This document shows positions 61,729 to 64,000 of a stretch of DNA of 64,000 nucleotides, piece after piece. The DNA is from Ursus arctos (Eukaryota; Chordata; Mammalia; Carnivora; Ursidae). Numbering within the stretch: position 1 is the stretch's first letter; every line of letters begins with the position of its first letter. The translations under genes were made by a program, and so were the position numbers. The notes under the pieces are model-generated. The model did not search any database. It saw only the letters and a program-made list of their open reading frames with translations, and was not told where the DNA came from. The DNA lies in the NCBI RefSeq assembly GCF_023065955.2, contig NW_026623078.1, forward strand, positions 6,086,199 through 6,150,198. Direction: 5' to 3'.

Positions 61729-62140
61729 TAACAACATGCTACTGAAAAACAAACAGTCAAAGAAGAAATAAAAAAATTTTAGAAGTACCTTGACACTGAT
61801 GAAAAAGACAACCTACAAAAACATATGGGATGCAGCAAAAGTAGCTTTATGGGGGACAGTCATAGAAATTCAAGTCTTCATCAATCCATGAGAATGCTCT
61901 CCAATAAACAACCTGATTTATGTGGTAAAGAAGAAAAAAAAACCAAAGCCCCAAATTAGTAGAAATAAGGAAATAACAAAAAGGAATGCATGAATAAATC
62001 CAATGGAGACTAAAAAGACAAAAAAAAAACAACAATGAAAATGAGAGCTGCCTTTTTTGGAAAGATAAACAAAACTGACAAACTTAGCTAGACTCACCAA
62101 GAAAGACAGAGGATTCGAATACAATCAGGAAAATAAGATA
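61729..62140 (+). mobile_element. L1 ORF2 fragment, right part
   Basis: Continues the L1 broken at 61,524. It contains 'aacaacatgctact', 'tatgggatgcagcaaaagta', 'gaaagataaacaaaactgac' and 'agctagactcaccaagaaa', all in L1 ORF2 order. Stops and frameshifts are frequent. At ~62,141 the sequence jumps forward within ORF2, so either an internal deletion or a second L1 begins there. Confidence 0.75.
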
Positions 62141-62577
62141 ATGGATTCCTGTCTCATATCAAAGTCAAAAGAACTCTTCAACCTTGGACACAACAACTTC
62201 TTGCAAGCCAAGTCTCTAAAGGTAAAGGAAATAAAAGCAAAAATGAACTATTGGCACTTCATCAGGATAAAAAGCTTCTGCTCGGCAAAGCAAACGATCA
62301 ACAAAACAAAAAGGCAATCTATGGAATCAAAGAAGATATCTTCAAATGATATTACAGATAAAGGGCTGGTATCCAAGATCTATAAAGAACTCCTCAAACT
62401 CGACTCGAAAAAATGGGCAGAAGACACAAAGAGATAGTTCTCCAGAGAAGACATACAAATGGCCAACAGACAGATGAAAAAATGCTCCACATCACTTGCC
62501 ATGAGGCAAATACAAATCAAAACGACAATGAGATACCACCTTACACCAGTTAGAATGGTTAAAATTAACAAGGCAGG
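62141..62577 (+). mobile_element. L1 ORF2 C-terminal fragment, first piece
   Basis: An open stretch (62,141-62,437) reads as the ORF2 segment with '...[20 protein letters not shown]' and '...[20 protein letters not shown]', followed by 'gagataccaccttacaccag'. A stop near 62,436 interrupts the reading frame. The piece is cut by a SINE at 62,578 and resumes at 62,787. Confidence 0.85.
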
Positions 62578-62769
62578 GGGCACCTGGGTGGCACAGTGGT
62601 TAAGCGTCTGCCTTCGGCTCAGGGCGTGATCCTGGCATTATGGGATCGAGCCCCACATCAGGCTCCTCCGTTATGAGCCTGCTTCTTCCTCTTCCACTAC
62701 CCCTGCTTGTGTTCTCTCTCTCTCTGGCTGTCTCTATCTCTGTGGAATAAATAAATAAAATCTTGAAAA
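62578..62769 (+). mobile_element. CAN-SINE nested in L1
   Basis: Complete element with A box tggcacagtgg, a B-box region gggatcgagcc, a CT-rich middle and an AATAAATAAATAAAAT tail. The target-site duplication is 17 bp (62,561-62,577 and 62,770-62,786) with two differences. It belongs to the same 'ggcacag...catcaggctcctccg' subfamily as the elements at 51,047 and 63,404. Confidence 0.95.
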
Positions 62770-62786
62770 AAAATTAACGAGACAGG

Positions 62787-63403
62787 AAATAAAAAAAAGA
62801 GAGGATGTGGAGAAAGGGGAGCCCTCTTACACTACTCGTGAGAATTCAAGCTGGTACAGCCACTTTTGAAAACAATATGGAGGTTCCTCAAGATGTTAAA
62901 CACAGAGCTATCCGACGACCCACAATTGCACTACTGGGTATTTACCCCATAGACACAGAGTAATGAAAAGAAGGGGCACCTGTATCCCAATGTTCATAGC
63001 AGCAATGTCCATAATAGCCAAACTGTGGAAGGAGCAAAGATGTCCTTCAGCAGATGAATGGACAAAGAAGATGTGGTTCATCAATACAATGGAATATTAC
63101 TCAGTCATCAGAAAGGATGAATACCCACCATTTGCACCAACATGGATGGACCAGGAGGGGATTATGCTAAGTGAAATTAAGTCAAGCAGAGAAAGACAAT
63201 TATCATATGGTTTCACTCCTATGTGGAATGGAAGGAATAGCATGGAGGACATTAGAAGAAGGAAGGGAAAAGTGAAGGGGGGAATGAGAGGGGGAGATGA
63301 ACCATGAGAGACTACTGACACTGGGAAACAAACTGAAGGTTGCAGAAAGGGAGGGGAAGGGGAATGGGTTATCCTGGTGATGGGTATTAAGGAGGGCACG
63401 TGT
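62787..63403 (+). mobile_element. L1 ORF2 C-terminus and 3' UTR, second piece
   Basis: Resumes with 'gaggatgtggagaaagggga' and runs through 'tgcactactgggtatttacc' and 'aatggaatattactcagtca' to the carnivore L1 3' UTR ('gatgaaccatgagagactac', 'ggtgatgggtattaaggagg'). The open frame 62,963-63,307 is the ORF2 C-terminal remnant running on into the 3' UTR. It is cut by another SINE at 63,404. Confidence 0.88.
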
Positions 63404-63604
63404 TGGGGCACCTGGGTGGCACAGCGGTTAAGCGTCTGCCTTCAGCTCAGGGCGTGATCCCGGCGTTATGGGATCGAGCCCCACATCAGGCTCCACCGTT
63501 GTGAACCTGCTTCTTCCTCTCCCACTCCCCCTGGTTGTGTTCCCTCTCTCACTGGCTGTCTCTCTCTCTGTCGAATAAATAAATAAATTATTTAAAAAAA
63601 AACT
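63404..63604 (+). mobile_element. CAN-SINE nested in L1 3' UTR
   Basis: Full-length SINE with A box tggcacagcgg, CT-rich middle 'cactggctgtctctctctct' and an AATAAATAAATAAATT tail. The target-site duplication is about 13 bp (63,391-63,403 and 63,605-63,617) with two mismatches and an identical gcacgtgt core. The second SINE inside the same L1, so both came after it. Confidence 0.93.
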
Positions 63605-63715
63605 GGACAGCACGTGTCATAAAGAGCACTAGGTGTTATATGCAAACAACGAATCATGGAACACTACATCAAAAACAAATTAAGTACTGTAGGGTGAATA
63701 ACAATTTTAAAAAAA
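63605..63715 (+). mobile_element. L1 3' end, third piece
   Basis: Contains 'gagcactaggtgttatatgc', 'gaatcatggaacactacatc' and an A-rich end at ~63,715. It completes the L1 interrupted by the two SINEs. Confidence 0.85.
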
Positions 63716-63865
63716 GAGAAAGATATGAAATCCATACAGGAAAACTGTCACTATTTGCAAATGACATGAAATCCCGAAAGATTCCCCAAAAAAAAAAAAA
63801 AACTGTTAGAATAAACAAATTCAAGAAAGCTGCAGGATATAAAGTCAATATAGAGACCTGTTGTC
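63716..63865 (+). mobile_element. L1 reverse-transcriptase fragment
   Basis: A short ORF2 fragment from the reverse-transcriptase palm. The codons at 63,751-63,768 read L-F-A-N-D-M where active L1 has F-A-D-D, so the first catalytic aspartate codon is now asparagine. 'tcaagaaagctgcaggatat' follows, also conserved in L1. A 15-A run (~63,787-63,801) disrupts the frame. A SINE ends it on the right. Confidence 0.75.
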
Positions 63866-64000
63866 TTTATTTTTTTTCAAATTTTATTTATTTATTTGAC
63901 AGGAAGAGAAAAAGCACAAGCAGGGGGAGTGTCAGAAAGAGGGAAATGCAGACCCTCGCTAAGCGGGGAGCCCAACACGGGGCTCGATCCCAGAACTCTG
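63866..64000 (-). mobile_element. CAN-SINE, minus strand, cut by the window end
   Basis: Starts with the reversed tail 'attttatttatttatttgac', then 'agaagcag'-type reversed CT-rich DNA ('cacaagcagggggagtgtca') and 'cggggctcgatcccagaact', the reversed B-box region. The tRNA-like head lies beyond base 64,000. Confidence 0.9.

Noticed and set aside
57144..63307. Host genes in the open frames at 57,144, 57,869, 62,141 and 62,963
   Set aside because: Each translates as part of L1 ORF2 and is broken by stops or frameshifts.

Overview
The window is vertebrate nuclear DNA from a chromosome end, almost certainly of a carnivoran mammal. Five tRNA-Lys-type SINEs with the carnivore CAN-SINE architecture lie in or near a stretch of decayed LINE-1. 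The 'ggcacagcggttaagcgtct' head and AATAAATAAATAAAAT tail resemble the subfamily I associate with bears (and near relatives such as pinnipeds). That species-level hint is from memory, not from a database search. I find no intact protein-coding gene, no rRNA and no functional tRNA gene. The many long open frames in the left 56 kb are by-products of GC-rich, stop-poor satellite DNA.

Layout, left to right. (1) 1-~39,510: a GC- and CpG-rich tandem array of a ~311-bp monomer. Each monomer carries a telomere-like core, in its best form CTAACCCTAACCCTAGG. The monomers form a higher-order repeat (HOR) of 16 monomers (4,982-4,983 bp), present as one shortened 6-monomer unit and eight successive copies (the last truncated). 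The copies are nearly identical. A 200-N gap (27,738-27,937) sits in copy 6, and an indel-rich tract lies around it. (2) ~39,510-50,330: more diverged monomers of the same family, in a second HOR of 12 monomers (~3,725 bp, three copies). (3) 50,330-53,832: unsorted diverged monomers, one of them split by a SINE. (4) 53,833-55,110: an interstitial telomeric block rich in CCCTAA, CCCGTA, CCCATA and CCTGTA, embedded inside one monomer. (5) 55,111-56,830: five very old monomers that still keep a ~310-bp spacing. (6) 56,831-64,000: ordinary interspersed-repeat DNA: 5'-truncated L1 copies, a CA microsatellite, SINEs with target-site duplications, and ~2 kb of non-repetitive-looking sequence with no recognisable gene.

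All telomere-like tracts read CCCTAA on the + strand, which places the chromosome terminus to the left if the scaffold orientation is true. Array order rises toward that side (old loose monomers, then 12-mer HOR, then near-perfect 16-mer HOR), the pattern expected when unequal exchange and conversion homogenise the distal part of a subtelomere. The main point of interest is this two-tier HOR satellite built on a telomeric core. Its monomer also carries E2F-like, GC-box-like and CTCF-like motifs on the strand and in the position where a TERRA promoter would be expected; that functional reading is a hypothesis.
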